Source: Nymphaea colorata (Eukaryota > Streptophyta > Magnoliopsida > Nymphaeales > Nymphaeaceae). Taken from it: 64,000 nucleotides of DNA. The notes beneath the pieces are model-generated. The model did no database searches, was not told the DNA's origin, and worked only from the letters and a program-made list of their open reading frames with translations. The translations under genes and the position numbers were made by a program. Shown here piece after piece: positions 23,641 to 37,471 of the stretch. The stretch is taken from contig NC_045139.1 in assembly GCF_008831285.2 (NCBI RefSeq), forward strand, positions 17,590,354-17,654,353, written 5' to 3'. Numbering within the stretch: position 1 is the first letter of the stretch; each line of letters begins with the position of its first letter.

Positions 23641-24288
23641 GTAGACTCCCCCTCTTTCTGTCTCTCGCCTCCGAAGGTTCTTTGTGTAATTTTTTTCGGT
23701 CTCTTGTTGTTTTCTGTGTCTAGCTGACTCAATGGTTCTTTGATTTTGGTCATTGTTTGTTCCTCCTGTAGACTTGTTTTCTTTTTATCTTTCTTCCTAT
23801 ATGAACCTTGCATCTTGAACGCATGATTTTATATTGTACTTGATCTCTCCTGGAATTCGTTCTCTGTTCTTTCGTTGTGCTTGTCTCGGTTGTTTGGTAT
23901 GCCTTTCCCCTTGAAATGTCTCAAATTGTTTGTTTTTTCTTTTTTAAGTTCTGATTTGTCTTGAAAAGTTTGGAGTTGGTCGGATTTTAACGCTCATCGA
24001 TGTTTTCGTGAGATTTGGGACGTTTTTGAATCGAGCGGTTTTTTGGGCCTTTTTCCTTGAGTTGAATTGAATCCTTGATTGATTGTGTAGTTCTGGTCGT
24101 GATTAGGCTGCGTATCTGGCCTAAGTCAACAAGCATGTTAGCAAGCGGATGGTTTTATTTTTGTGGGGGATTTCTCCAATAAGCGGCTTTTTTTAGGGTT
24201 TCACTTTCCTTCATTATATGTTCTTTGTTCATGTTTAATTGTTTTGCGTTGTGGAACCTAATTTAATGTTTCTCTAATGCCTATGCAG
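23641..24288 (+). other. 5'-leader intron of the H3.3 gene
   Basis: The donor CTTCTCGCAG|GTAGAC and acceptor CTATGCAG|GTTTTG remove 648 bp of T-rich sequence from the leader; 19 nt then lead to the ATG at 24308. A leader intron is a usual feature of plant H3.3 genes and is known to raise and broaden expression. Confidence 0.75.
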
Positions 24289-24307
24289 GTTTTGTCTTTA
24301 AACTGCA

Positions 24308-25056
<749 letters not shown>

Positions 25057-26930
25057 CCCCCTTCCTTGCCTTTTATCCGTGTAGCGGCCGGAGGTTGTTT
25101 GGCGCCTCAAGCGTGGTGGTGGCTCGGTCAACCCGGAAGCTCGTTGATCTGTTTTACTGTCTTGTGTTTTTAGCTTCGTTACTATGAACTTGTTATTCAG
25201 AGTTTAGGAATTCTGGAATTCTTTTATGTTCTTCAAATGAACTTGTTAACAGCTTCGATGCACATACCTTATAACTGAATATGTTCACTGTTTGGTGTTG
25301 TTCTATTGTCAATTGTTGCGTCTTTTTGTTAAGTATGGTGAATATTCGTTACAACAATCTATCATCCGAGCGTTTCTGCGTTGTGCTGATTTTTGATGGA
25401 TACAGATCGTCTTGATCGTGTCGTCCTTGACCTTATGTTTCATTGGCTGTCCTAGGCAATTTAACGGTTTGAGCGTGCTCTTTAACGGCTTGACAATGTT
25501 CAGATTCGCGCGTTTCTTTCGTTCTGGCCTTGTTTTCGCAAGTGAACTGTCGCGTGTTTTGGATTTTGCTTAGTTATTTACGACTCCGGTTTAATTTTCT
25601 TCACTTCTGACGGGCTAACCATTTCCGCGTTGTGGTGTCTTTTGCACGTTGGTCTGGGTGCTATTCCGATCAGAAGCTGTTTCTCTCGTGATCATGGCTG
25701 CCGCGGCTGTTATCTAGACTTGTGATCCGATGGTGGTGTGCAATTCATAGTCCTTTGAAACATGTTATCAATGAGTTGAAAGTTCTCTTATTGAGATGGA
25801 TCTTGTCCTTTTCTCTGAAGTGTGTAGTCTGTGGTGTTGGTTCGTCGCCGGGGTTTAATCTTTGACATTTGTTTCACGCGTTGTAATAATTTTGCTTTTC
25901 TGCAACACGTTCGTGATCGTTGTGGCCCCGCAGCGAAGGGTAAGATAATGTAGTATGGGTTTTGTGCGAATGGAGGAAGAAGGTCGTAAGGCCCCTTTGG
26001 TTTGATCTTTTTGGGGGGTTTGACGTCTGTCGTCTGGCGATTTATTTCCTTTTGAACTATTTCAATTTTCTTCAAGACGTTGTGCGTAGTTTTGGAATAT
26101 CGTTGCGAATGTTTGCGTGTCGTCTCCGTAAATTAGGAAATCCGATGCTTGCGGCTTTGAAGGAGGGGTGTGGTTTTGTTCTTGGTTTCTCAATAGGGTT
26201 CTACAGCTTCAAGGTTCCATGGAAGTAAATGGTTGTGGAATTTTGTTTGTTCCGCAAGGCTATGAAGGGTCATGAACACAAAAGTTCGTATATTGAATTT
26301 CTGGTGGGTCGGAAGAGAATGGTAGCGGGATGTGGTGGTCGAAGTGCCAATCGTTCACAGGCCTTATCCTGCCTGCATTGTAGTCTTAATCTTTTCTCTT
26401 CGTTCAATGAAACGCGGAAATGGGAGTATATCAATTTAAATGGACTCTGGACATAAGAATTCGATGATGGATTTCCTTTCGAATATTTACCGCAATAAAA
26501 TAGTATGCTCGACTATCAATTACAGTGATTATGAGATTTTCGATCGCAAACAATAAACTTGGGTGTGACATGTTTCTTTTGCTACATTACATCGCACGGA
26601 TTCCTTTGTTACACGCGTGGGGCTCCATTCCCTGTGTCCTATTACCGTAACATCATGGTTTCCTGGACTCTGGATCTTGATCCATGACCCGTAGCTTGCT
26701 TGCGTGTCTCATGACATGTTTACCGGTCAGCCCCATATCCCAGCCATTTACCTAACTCCTTTTTTGTTTTGGATATGAACCGCTTGCCTAATTATGCCAG
26801 GAATTAGTGGTGCCTTGAATTCCATATTTAACTTTGCCTGCCAAAATATTTTCATTTTCTCAACATGAATCCCGATATGTTTGAACTTTCAACTGTGATT
26901 AGTGGGGCGCCTAAATATCTGCAACGAGAA
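25057..26930. other. Spacer downstream of H3.3
   Basis: About 1.9 kb with no supported gene. The text is T-rich near 25100-26000, like a long 3' flank or intron. Short open frames on either strand lack family signatures. Confidence 0.5.
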
Positions 26931-26959
26931 GGACATTGACACACCTCACTTATTTTGCC

Positions 26960-27469
26960 CTCTGTTTTCAACTGTACAATGATGCCAAAGTTAAAGGTTA
27001 TGTCAAGCTTGTAGGAGGTCCTTCAATGAGTGAAGAGCTAGTCAAAAAGCCTAGCAATGGAGGTCTGACTGTGGGGTATGTATGTGCTCATAAATTCTTG
27101 GTACCAACCAAATCCATCTGTTGCTTTACATTTATCCCCTTCTCTATGCAATGCTGGAATATCTACTTGAAATTGGTGATCTAATGATGAACGCCATTGT
27201 TTTTCAAAAGAATTTTTTACTTTGCCAAAGGCTTGTCCCACATTTTTTTCCCAATAAGGAATTTGGTCTTCTGTCGTTCTTGGGGCCCTGAAATTCAGGT
27301 TATCCGGAAGCCAATTGGAATATCCAATTTGAACTCATTGCGTTGCAGTCATGAGTTCTTGAATCAAACAGTAGAAGCAGTTGCATATGGAGTACAGGCA
27401 ATTCAGCTACTTTCAGCTTCTATAGATCACATTGAGCCCTCATTCATGGCTCCTCTTGTTTCTGGATGA
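26960..27469 (+). pseudogene. Coding-like fragment of unknown origin
   Basis: Two stretches read like exons. The first (about 26963-27074) encodes NDAKVKGYVKLVGGPSM and SEELVKKPSNGGLTVG, then meets a GTATGTATG donor-like site. The second (about 27300-27469) encodes NQTVEAVAYGVQAIQLLSAS and IDHIEPSFMAPLVSG before a stop. A polypyrimidine/CAG acceptor-like site precedes part of the second. I do not recognise the family, and no other exons are visible nearby. It may be a gene fragment carried here by a transposon or insertion, since plastid-derived DNA follows directly. Confidence 0.3.
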
Positions 27470-27471
27470 GA

Positions 27472-27819
27472 GGCGCAGCCATTGACTGGACATCTAGGGG
27501 TAAAGCACTGTTTCGGTGCAGGCCGCGAGAGTGGTACCAAATCGAGGCAAAATACTAGATATGACTCCAAAACAAAATAACATGGGTCAAGGTCGGTCAG
27601 CGAGACGATGGGGGATAAGCTTCATCGTCGGGAGGGAAACAGCTCGAATCACCAGCTAAGGCCCCTAAATGACTGCTCATTGATAAACGATGTAGGAGTG
27701 CAGAGACAGCCAGGAGGTGTGCGTAGAACCAGCCACCCTTGAAAGAGTGTGTAATAGCTCACTGATCGAGCTCTCTTGCACAGAAGATGAACGGGGCTAA
27801 ACTATCTGCCGAAGCTGTG
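27472..27819 (+). pseudogene. Nuclear insert of plastid 23S rRNA (NUPT)
   Basis: The sequence follows the plastid large-subunit rRNA closely: cattgactggacatctaggg, acgatgggggataagcttca, ccagctaaggcccctaaatg, aatagctcactgatcgagc and agatgaacggggctaa. It differs by scattered changes, many of them C-to-T or G-to-A, and a few small indels, as expected for old, methylated organelle DNA in the nucleus. Only about 350 bp, from the middle of the rRNA, is present, so it is not a functional rRNA gene. Abrupt edges on both sides mark it as an insert. Confidence 0.9.
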
Positions 27820-30800
27820 CAACTGCTGCTTTCCAAAATTTCACATTTTTTTCTGAGATTTTTGATACCGTTTTATTCTCTACTGGACTGGATGAATTTC
27901 AAAGTTATACACTTACTGTAGTGCATCAACTTATTCTAAAAATTCAATGTTTTTTCAAAAGTTTGCTTTTGATCTTTCCGTGAGAAAGAAAAGGAAACCT
28001 TGTAGAGACGCAATGTTTGGACCGAGATGAAGTCGAACCGTGTTGGGGTGAACGCGGTAGGAGCTAATCAGATTTGATCAGGGGGCTGTCTGTGCCTTAA
28101 TCTTTTTCTCATGCAAACATTATTTCTTGTTATTTCGCTTTCTTGCTTAAATTATAATGAAATATAGCATGTACTGTGACGTTATCTACTTAGATGAAGA
28201 AAGCACAGAACTCTGGCCTTATTGAGTTGAAAATAATTTCAAGCTCCAAGAAAAGGACAACAGCCCTGAGGGGCAAAATGTTGCTGGTCGGGTTGATGGG
28301 ATTTGATATTTCGTTTTCAAACAGTTGTAGGGGTTCATCTTTTCTCCTTAAGTCCAGAAAAGAGCCGAATGTTTGAGAACTTCCTGATATATGTCAATAT
28401 CAAGTTCCTCTAACGTTGGCCATCTTTTCCTTGAAACATAGGGCATCGGACACTAGCAAAAGGCAGGAGTTAATTGATTGGAACCTCCAAACGGTTGAGA
28501 AAAGTGGAGCATTTAGTTTCTTTTCTTCAAATATTCCTACAAAATTTGAGATTGTTGTGGATGTTATCTAGATTATTGTAGAGTAGTAATTCACTGTTTG
28601 ATCACATACCCGCAGTAATAATATATACCTGGCCATTTGAGGAACTTCAAAGCTCATAATCTTTCTCTACATTGAAGAACCTAAAACATCTTGCTTTTGT
28701 TGAGAAACATGAGCAATCCAAGAGTTTATTCGTGAAGTGATGATCATGTTATGACAGACATCATATACAGAATCCAATTTGGAGAACCTGCATTGGAGGG
28801 AATGTTTAGCCAGATGCCTGACCAGATTCTGATTCAGATTCACTGTGCAGTATAGTTACCAAATACAGTAAAGATCTGATCTGATTATGTGTGAACGTCG
28901 AAATTCAATTATAAGAAACAGACATGTTTCCAATCTGATTACTTAAGGTCTGATTAGGCCCAATTCATCAAAGGCTAGATCTGAAGGATGAATTATGTTG
29001 CTGCACCTCCTTTATGGGTGACCCATGGATGCATGGCGTGTGCGTGTGCGCATGCGGGCGAGCATGTAATCTGTTATCCAATTCATGGCAGGCCAGGCAT
29101 CATTCTCATGGACCAACCAGGTGTGAGCAGGGAAGCATAATGCCAATGATACAAAGGAGATGAATTCCAGTTCACCAAAGCCTCGAGTGTACCAGAGGTC
29201 ACTATAGAAGGGTTGAAAGATGAGTATGGCCAACCCATGCCAGCAAATTGTCATCCATGAGAAGCTGACTGGAAGATTGTTCATCATGTCTCCCTTTCCC
29301 AATTCTTCCCTCATCAACACCCATCTCCCAAAAGCTTCCAAACAAAATTTACCAGCTTTTCATGAATAATAGTCTTCAACACCCACTTTTGGTTAGCACT
29401 TGCACCATCTCATTGCACTGTTCCCACATGTATATCTTATACTTGACAAAAGTTTTCAACCCTTTCTCAGCAACCCCACATCTCCTAGGTTTTTTTCCCT
29501 TTATTTGTATTATGTTCTCCTCTAGATACAAGGAAAAACAAAATGCAACTTGACTTCATTGAAAATTTGTCATTTAAATTCTGCAGTTAGAACTTATGTG
29601 CAGATGTGGGCACAAATAATTTTATGATCTGGAATTTTTAACTGGCTCTCACATGTTTTCCGCTTGACTACATATGTTATTAATCTATATGCAAGTTTGT
29701 GAAACTTTTGTGGGTGTTCAATTTAAACACTTATATGATCAAATCTGCACATCAAAAAATGTATGGCCCCAATATAAGAAGATTTATTCCTGTGTTAGAG
29801 ATTTTTGAAAATGTTAAAGGGTTTATCGAAGGATTAACTGGATGATTAGTTATTGGTTCTTAGTTGGTTTAGGGTAAAAAATCGAATCTATAGAAGAAGG
29901 CAGATCAAAATCTGCTAAAACTGAAAGCCCGAGCTCAATGTGGGTGCGAAAGGGGTTGTTGCTGTACAAATATGAATTTTAAGTTTTTGAACTAGCAGTT
30001 TGATGAGAAAAGTGCAAGCATGCGACCGCGCACACACACACAGACATACTGGACTTGCAAATCTGCTAGACATTTTCCATAATTTTAAAGTAGTGGCCAT
30101 TCCTGTTACCATCATGTCGATTTCAAATTGTCGTAATAAAGCAAGGGAGCTGGCTGGTGCAAGCGTGGTCCATGGGCAAAGTAATCTCAACAAAGAGATA
30201 CTGGGCACAGTCCAATGTCTTGCCTTAGAAATGAATTCAGGCATTTTACAAAGTTTTTATAATGTCTTGAGACATATTATTATTATTATTATATGCTTTT
30301 GCCAATTGCCCTACCAACTTTTACACGTATTTTCATCTCCTGCTCATCATGGAATGGATGCTTGGGCCCCCCATTTCCTCTCACGTCTTTCTCATTGTTT
30401 GTGAACCTGCATATGATTCAAACCCTAGCTACTCCCCGCAAAAGCAATTATTTCCCTACTCCCGGTTAGTGGCGTCTCTTACACACACAAGCACACACAT
30501 ACACACATAAATGCACATATACACGTACATGCATGCAGAAACAACTCACATACATGTCATTCAAGCTGTTGCACTATAGGATTTTGTATAACAACACACT
30601 CACACACTCATATATATATATATATATATACCCCACATCATTGCACATGCAGACTTATGTAACTCAACAGCTTCAGTTTCTAAATAAAAGTTCATGCTTG
30701 TATCTAAGATTATGAAGAATAATTTTATCTCCTCTCATTTCCAAGGAGACAATATTTATTTGGTGTGTGTGTGTGTGTTTTTTTGTGAAGGGGAAAAGTA

Positions 30801-32000
30801 CTATTGTGAAGCAACCATACCATTTGATTATAATAATAAACTGTGGTGCATCCATATAGTTCGATAATCATGGTTGTTTGAGAGGAACTTGGTTGACTCA
30901 GATAGTCTTTGGTACGTAATCATTCAACAGTTTCGCAGCATCTCTGAATATTCTGGAGCTGATTTTGGGGGCAACTGTGAGTACTTTAAAGCATAAGGCA
31001 ATCGTGAACTGAAACGAAGTTTTGTTTGAGTGCATGCATCATCAGTCTTTGAAAGCAAATGAAATTGTGCAGTGTACTATGCTATAAAGATGCAATATGC
31101 CAATGGAATCCCAACATATTCGAGGAATAGAAGATAGAGGGTTCTCAAATGTTCCAAAGTCTAATCTACATACATACATAGATATTATGTATGTACACGT
31201 ACATACTTTTATAATAATAGCATTTGGACCAGCACTTGGGTAGACATTTACTCACGGTCTTTTATATTCATCAACGAAACCTTCAGTGACACTCTCGACA
31301 CTAACGGATCAATTCAAAGAAGCATTAGTAAAACATTTATTGATGTTTTTGTACGTTTTACTGACATTTTTTTAGTGCCAACAGAAACCTGTAAAGTGAG
31401 TTGGTGTTGGTGAGTTGTCAACGTCAAAGATTTGAAATCTTTAGGAGGACCCTCACAGGTCTGCTTCTTATTGAAGTCAATCTATCTATCTATCCAGGGC
31501 AGAGTTTTTTTATTTTTTATTTTTTGTGACATTAAATATATAGTTAATAAATTCTCAATTGGCTTTGGGGCAGTGACTCGAGTTTCATGGGGCTGCCTCT
31601 CATATATAGGTCCACCTTAGTCCCACATATAAATCGGAGCCCTCCACCTAATATCGATAAATGTATCTGCCACTGTTTTTTGTTTTTGTTTTATGAAATT
31701 TTTCTATGAAAGCGGTCCAGATGATCAGTGGCCTACAACTTATGACTATCAGACCATGCATTTATCTGCAGAAGAAGCTATGATGCAAATGTTTTGTCCT
31801 CGGGCGAATGTATGATATTATGTGGAATATATGTTTCTAAGCACAGTGAGCAGAAAGAAGCCCATAAAAGAGAGAAAATAATTCAGGAGAAACAAGTTGC
31901 ACTTACATGATGCCCACCTCAATCTTTTTTTATTTGTACACCTTTTCCCTACGTATGCCGGAAGAAACGAATCCGCAATCCCGGAAAAACCTCACGGATC
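27820..32000. other. Intergenic stretch with scattered simple repeats
   Basis: No supported gene in about 4.2 kb. It holds (CA)n/(TA)n runs at about 30480-30630, an ATT run at 30277-30290, and a palindromic catacata/tatgtatg patch at 31170-31206. Open frames here are short and unlike known families. Confidence 0.5.
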
Positions 32001-32049
32001 TTTCTTTCAGGTGTGTATAGAGACAGAAAGATAGAGAAATGGATTCTCA

Positions 32050-32083
32050 GAGGACCATCATGGATCGTCTCCGTTTCTTTTCC

Positions 32084-32119
<36 letters not shown>

Positions 32120-32225
32120 ACGGATCTCCTTGTTCTCGTGGGGGGAGAGAGAAAGAGAGATTCATGTTTCGAATTACGGGAGGGCCCTCATGGATCTTCC
32201 CGGTTTCTTTTCCCGAGAGAGGGAA
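32050..32225. repeat. Imperfect direct repeat around a (GA)n tract
   Basis: The block aggaccatcatggatcgtct followed by ccgtttcttttccgaggagag (from 32050) recurs as agggccctcatggatcttcc and cggtttcttttcccgagagag (from 32181), a spacing of about 131 bp. A GA run lies between them at 32087-32116. Confidence 0.65.
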
Positions 32226-33475
32226 CGAGGGGAGGATGGATGTCGGGCCCAGTGGTGTTCATGAGTTTGATGATGCGGTCCGCCGCATCGGCCGACCAAG
32301 TCGCCGGCCACGTTGGCCAGGCCTCCAGTTCAACCCACGAGGGCGGGCCCCACACACTTCTCCGGCCCATTCTCCTTTCGGCTCGGCCGCCGAGTATTCG
32401 GGGATGGCTCACCAAACGATTCGTATAAGGGTCTAAAAAATTTACCGATTCAGAAAAGATATCGGGTCCCGTTTTGGCGATTTCTTGAATATTTTTGTAA
32501 ATCAAGTTTGTTGGTGTTTTTAGATGTGGTTTTTTTGATGAAAAGGTGAAGCTAGCTTATCGCGTCTTTTTTATAAAGTTTTTTAATTTTATGTCACGTC
32601 CGTTTTGATCATATATTTCCTTGGAAAGTGTCATAGTTTAAGCTAAGTATAAAACGTGGCTGCCTCTCTAACGATCAATTTCTCCGGATCTTAATTAAAA
32701 ATTATATGAATAGTTTCATGATTTACTGTATCTAATGCATTTGATTATGGGTTGTGAAGAAATGTGGAAGCACTAAGAATATAGTTAACAAAATTTCAAT
32801 TGCTGACAAGGTAGTGACCCGAGTCTCATGGGGATGTCTTATATAAGTGAACCTACTAATTTAAATTTTCAACTACCAATTCAAGCTTTCATAGAATATG
32901 TTTCATGGAACATACTCTTCATAGAGTCCCCACGTATCTATGCCCCTGTAGATACCCCTGTAAAGGAGTATGCATACAACGCACAAAACCAACTTTATTA
33001 AATTGTTTGGCGGATTTCGATTCCCTTTTAAGTAGTTTTTTTGTTTGAACAAAAAAAATGCTCAAAATTATATTGAGAGAATTGGTAGTGTTCCACATGA
33101 AGAGTACATAACCTTTAAATGGTTTCTATAAGTCTTTTATATATAGCTATTTTGAAGTCCTTTGTCTCATATTATAACTTACTCTTCTTTACCTACATAC
33201 ATGAACACTTACACTAGCTCGTGTTCAAGTTTCAAAGTTGGTTTTGGTACCAACTGCAAAATCGACTTCATGATTTAGAATGTGCTCTATTAGCTACCTT
33301 AAGTTTAAAGTTAAAGAAAAGCGGAAATATGACACTTGATATATCACATAATAGAGTGTTTTTGGTTGGGGTATATATATATATAAAAGAAATCTTATGT
33401 TAGAAAGTGTTTTTAGTCCGATGTAAAGCACTGAGCGGTTGACTGGTCAAATTTCAAGTTGGCTTAAAGGTTCTA

Positions 33476-33482
<7 letters not shown>

Positions 33483-33511
<29 letters not shown>
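33483..33511. repeat. (AT)n microsatellite upstream of the NAC promoter
   Basis: An AT dinucleotide run about 300 bp before the NAC TATA box. Confidence 0.85.
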
Positions 33512-33516
<5 letters not shown>

Positions 33517-33803
33517 AAGCAAAATAAATTTCATCAATCAAAAATAAATTGGAGGTTGGGTGGCGGAGGGCTTGTAGGGGTATGAGCCGCAGCTCCTTAG
33601 GTGCGACGTCGTTGTCTTGGCTCCCGGTGGGGCCACGGCCGTCCAACGCCCTACATGTCAGCGCTTCAGTCCTACGTGGATTGGCCCCATAGGGCAAAAG
33701 TAATGCTGACGTCAGCTGCTTGGAAACCCCCCCTGGCCCGTCTCCCACGCGCAATCAAGAACACCTCTCTCTCTCTCTCTCTCACTCTCTCTCTCTCTTC
33801 CTT

Positions 33804-33810
33804 TATATAC
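33804..33810 (+). promoter_or_regulatory. TATA box of the VND-type NAC gene
   Basis: TATATAC follows a CT-rich tract (33767-33800), and the leader begins near 33835. A donor CTTCAAG|GTAAAG at 33914/33915 would end a first non-coding exon. The main coding exon begins 2 kb downstream, so the leader is long and interrupted by at least one intron. The exact leader exons between 33915 and 35964 cannot be set by eye. Confidence 0.5.
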
Positions 33811-33834
33811 TTCTTTTGCATTCCCGTTAACGTC

Positions 33835-35442
33835 ATTAGCTTTCCGTTCAGACAAACTATCTCTTCTTCCACTTTCTCCTTCCTCCTCCTCCATTGTTCT
33901 CTAGCTTCTTCAAGGTAAAGTAGGTAAGCAGTAACTCTTCTGTATATCTTTCATTGATAATTTACAGCACGATCACCAATAACTTTTGTAACATGGTTAG
34001 GTTTCCTGCCGTAGAATTCACATGATCTTGTTCTATTAGTGGTTTCAGGGCTGCCATCCATGGAGGGACTCATGCTCCTCGACTCTGCCTTGATCATCAC
34101 TTGAATAAACGTCCTCCTCCTCTTTGAAATTAACAATTGATTGTTTCGAGAATTCCCTTCTTTCGCTTATCTATGTCCTCTTGCTTATGTTCACGCATTA
34201 CGTGCTTATTCTTTTGGTTGCCTTTGGGCATTTTGTTTGGGAAATGTTAGATACTTTAGTTATTTGCTGACGGGCTGCATACCGAAACGATTTCTATGAC
34301 CAATCGATTGCTCCAAAATGCCCGATTGCGTTTTAACTTCCTTCCAGAGTAGATGATAACCCAAGTCTTCGGAACTTGTAACATTATTCATTTTATGTTT
34401 TAATCTTTTCTTTTTCCTTCAGTTTTTGCTTGGGAATAAGCGCTACCATGTACTTGATCTGAACACTTCAGAAATAGAGCACCAACCTGATTTTGTTCTT
34501 CTTCACTTTGTTTCAATCTCTTTCCCTATCTCGCTCTTCAGCATCAGGACTCAGGAGGCTTGATATGATCATCACGGATCCAGAAGTTGTCCTTGTTTGT
34601 GACCGAATGTAGGAGGAGGCAGTTTACTCTTCCAACTATATTCTCATGTTTCCAAATCACAACTTTGTTTCTTGGGATTGAAGGAGAGAGGTCAAGGGTT
34701 GTCCTCTACTGTCAAAACAAAGGTTATTCCTTTAGCGCCTGTCAAAAGTTTCCTGTTAAAAGCGAAAAGGTCATTCCATTTGTCACTGAAAGCCCAGACC
34801 AGATGCCATGAGAGTTAGTGCATGCTTCCGCCCCTTATATTTTGCTGACATGCTTGGAAATGTCAATCTGAACTTCTAATTCCTTCATAGAGAACGAAAA
34901 GGAAGAAGCAGCAACATATTCGGTGAGAAGACCTAGACTTCGGCAGTTTTTAAAGCATTATCCAGTTTCGACTGAGTTGTTTGTGTTTCTCGATTGTCTT
35001 TATTTCTCATCCTTTAATTTGCTGCGCATGCTGTCTCCTGTGAACGTCACTCTCAGTTTGTCTAGTTCTCGTGAACTGAAATAAAGGCTGCCATTGTTCC
35101 TTTTCTCTTCCTTTCCACACTACCTTGATGCCTGCTTCCATCGCCAGAGTCAAGCTCAATCACTGAAACAATAGAATAAATGGAGCATCTGTAAATGATT
35201 CCATCCATTTCAGTCCTGAAGACAAAACCATCATTACAAGCCTTCCTTGTGTCCTGTAAGTTGCTGTAGATTGGTAGAACATAAACTGGAACTCTCTGAG
35301 CTGTTTGTCTCTTTTACATTCTCTGCAGTGTCTTTAAGAGTTTGAGGACGTCTCCCTTTTCCAGATTAATAATGGTGTCCATCGGTTCGTTTCATCATTC
35401 TGAAGAGAATCTATCTGATCAACCGCACCTCAAGTCACCTCA

Positions 35443-35488
<46 letters not shown>

Positions 35489-35968
35489 TTTTCTCTATAT
35501 TTTGTGACAAATACTACTTGTCTGCTGTAATATTTAGCCATCAATGGCTTGCCTACAATTGGATTCTCTCTCTGTCCCTCTCTCTTCCTAATTTATTCAG
35601 ATAATATTTTCACGTTTTATCGTGGTCATGATCCATAAATTCTTAGTAAATAGATTTGATTGATGGAGGCAACTCTTCAGATCATTTGGAAAACGATTTT
35701 ATTCAGGAACCAATCGATTATGACATGGTGTTTGATCCTTTCCGTTATCATCAGCTCCGTGATAAATGCAGATAGATATTAAAAACTCTCAATTGAAAGG
35801 GCCTGGTTCTTTCTCTTTTTTCATTTTTGATATTAAATTGTTTTTCTCCGTCGTCACTTTTCGGAGGGTGTTAATCCGTCTGATACTTGTTGGTTGCGGT
35901 GAGGAACTCTGTGCAAATGATTTTGGTATGATACTATGATGGTTAGGGTTGAATTTGATTGCAGGAGG
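33835..35968 (+). other. Long, intron-containing 5' leader of the NAC gene
   Basis: From the inferred start to the acceptor GATTGCAG|GAGG just before the ATG at 35969. The region is T-rich with several donor-like and acceptor-like sites and a (CT)n run at 35446-35482. Several short upstream ATGs could act as uORFs if retained. No separate gene is supported. Confidence 0.45.
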
Positions 35969-37471
35969 ATGGAGACAACGGAATGTTGCGTTCCACCTGG
36001 GTTCAGATTTCACCCTACGGATGAGGAGTTGGTTGGTTATTACCTGAGGAAGAAGGTTGCAGCACAGAAGATAGAACTGGACGTAATAAAAGAGGTTGAT
36101 CTCTATAGGATAGAGCCATGGGACCTGCAAGGTATCATGCTCTCTCTCTCTCCCTCCCTCTCTATAACATGCCGACGGGAGACATGAGAGTATGCAAAAA
36201 CAAGTGGATTCACTCTGAGATAAGAGCAGAATAATGGGTGCAACCACGCACGAATCCTTAGAACATCCTTCAAGTAGATTCTTACTTCTTAGAGTCATCA
36301 TCATCATTAAGTATCAACAGGCAAAAACAAACACACATACAAAGACGCACACACATTAGATGGGCTTCTCTCTCACACATCTTCACACACACACACATCC
36401 ACATTCAAATCCACAGACACAAGCAGATGTAGTTGGTCGGACCAAGAAAGTTACTTGTTAGGCAGTAACACAGCTTTGCTTCCACTATTCCACATATTTG
36501 TAGCAGCTTCTCATTAGTACACCTGTCTGTGACCGTGAAAACAGAAAGATGCAGAACCGGAGACGAGGAACAAGCAGAGTGGTATTTTTTCAGCCACAAA
36601 GACAGAAAGTACCCAACGGGAACCAGAACCAACAGAGCGACAATTGCCGGATTTTGGAAAGCCACCGGAAGGGACAAGGCCATCTATGATAAGCTCCGGC
36701 TAATCGGGATGCGCAAGACTTTGGTGTTCTACAAGGGCCGGGCTCCCAATGGGCAGAAGACCGACTGGATCATGCATGAGTACAGGCTAGAAACAGATGA
36801 AAATGCGCCTCCGCAGGTGATCTCTCTTTCTCTCCTCTCTCCTCTCTCCCTCTGCCTCTCTCACTCTTTCAAGCTCAAAATATTAAACTTTGTTTCAGGA
36901 GGAAGGATGGGTAGTTTGCAGAGCATTCAAGAAACGGACCAACTGTCAAACAAGGAGTACTGAACCATGGGATGCGTGCTATTTTTACGAGGACCATGGT
37001 GGATTCAACAACGTTTCGGATTCTCTTGACTTTCTCCCAATCCATAGGCCACCGCCAACGTGTAAGCTAGAGCTTGAAGTTCCAAATCCGAACTACAGTC
37101 TTGCAGAGGAGTTTCTGCAGCAGCCCCATATAGATAATCCAACGATTCAGTCATTCAGCAGACCAATATTTCCATCCATGGCAGAAAATGAAGGTTCCCC
37201 GCAGCTTTGTTATGGAGGAGGAAATCAAGATATGGATAAAGGAAAAGTGACAGACTGGAGAACACTGGACAGGCTAGTAGCCTCACAGTTGAGTCAGGAA
37301 GAAAGGTATGATGGTAGAGGTGAAGTATGTGAATTTGGTATACAAGAGAACAAGGAACTAGGGTCGCTTCTTTTGGAGAGCGTGAAGGGGGTACAAGGGC
37401 ATGAACTTGAACATGGGTTGCTGGATTCAGTTCATGGATGTGATGTTGGCCTCTGTGTGTTTGATAAGTGA
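35969..37471 (+). CDS. VND-class NAC transcription factor
   Basis: Three coding exons, 35969-36131, 36545-36816 and 36899-37471, encode 335 aa. The NAC domain spans residues about 8-160: subdomain [19 protein letters not shown], then [84 protein letters not shown] and [13 protein letters not shown]. These match the VND1-7 branch of the VND/NST/SMB group, the master switches for vessel-type secondary wall formation. The C-terminal activation region contains the group's [17 protein letters not shown] motif and ends LCVFDK. Both introns are at conserved NAC positions. The upstream in-frame ATG at 35936 lies before the acceptor, so the start at 35969 is chosen. Assignment within VND subclasses is not attempted. 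Confidence 0.95.

Noticed and set aside
35936-35968. Upstream in-frame ATG for the NAC gene
   Set aside because: It precedes a strong TTGCAG acceptor, so it is most likely intronic; the family start is at 35969.
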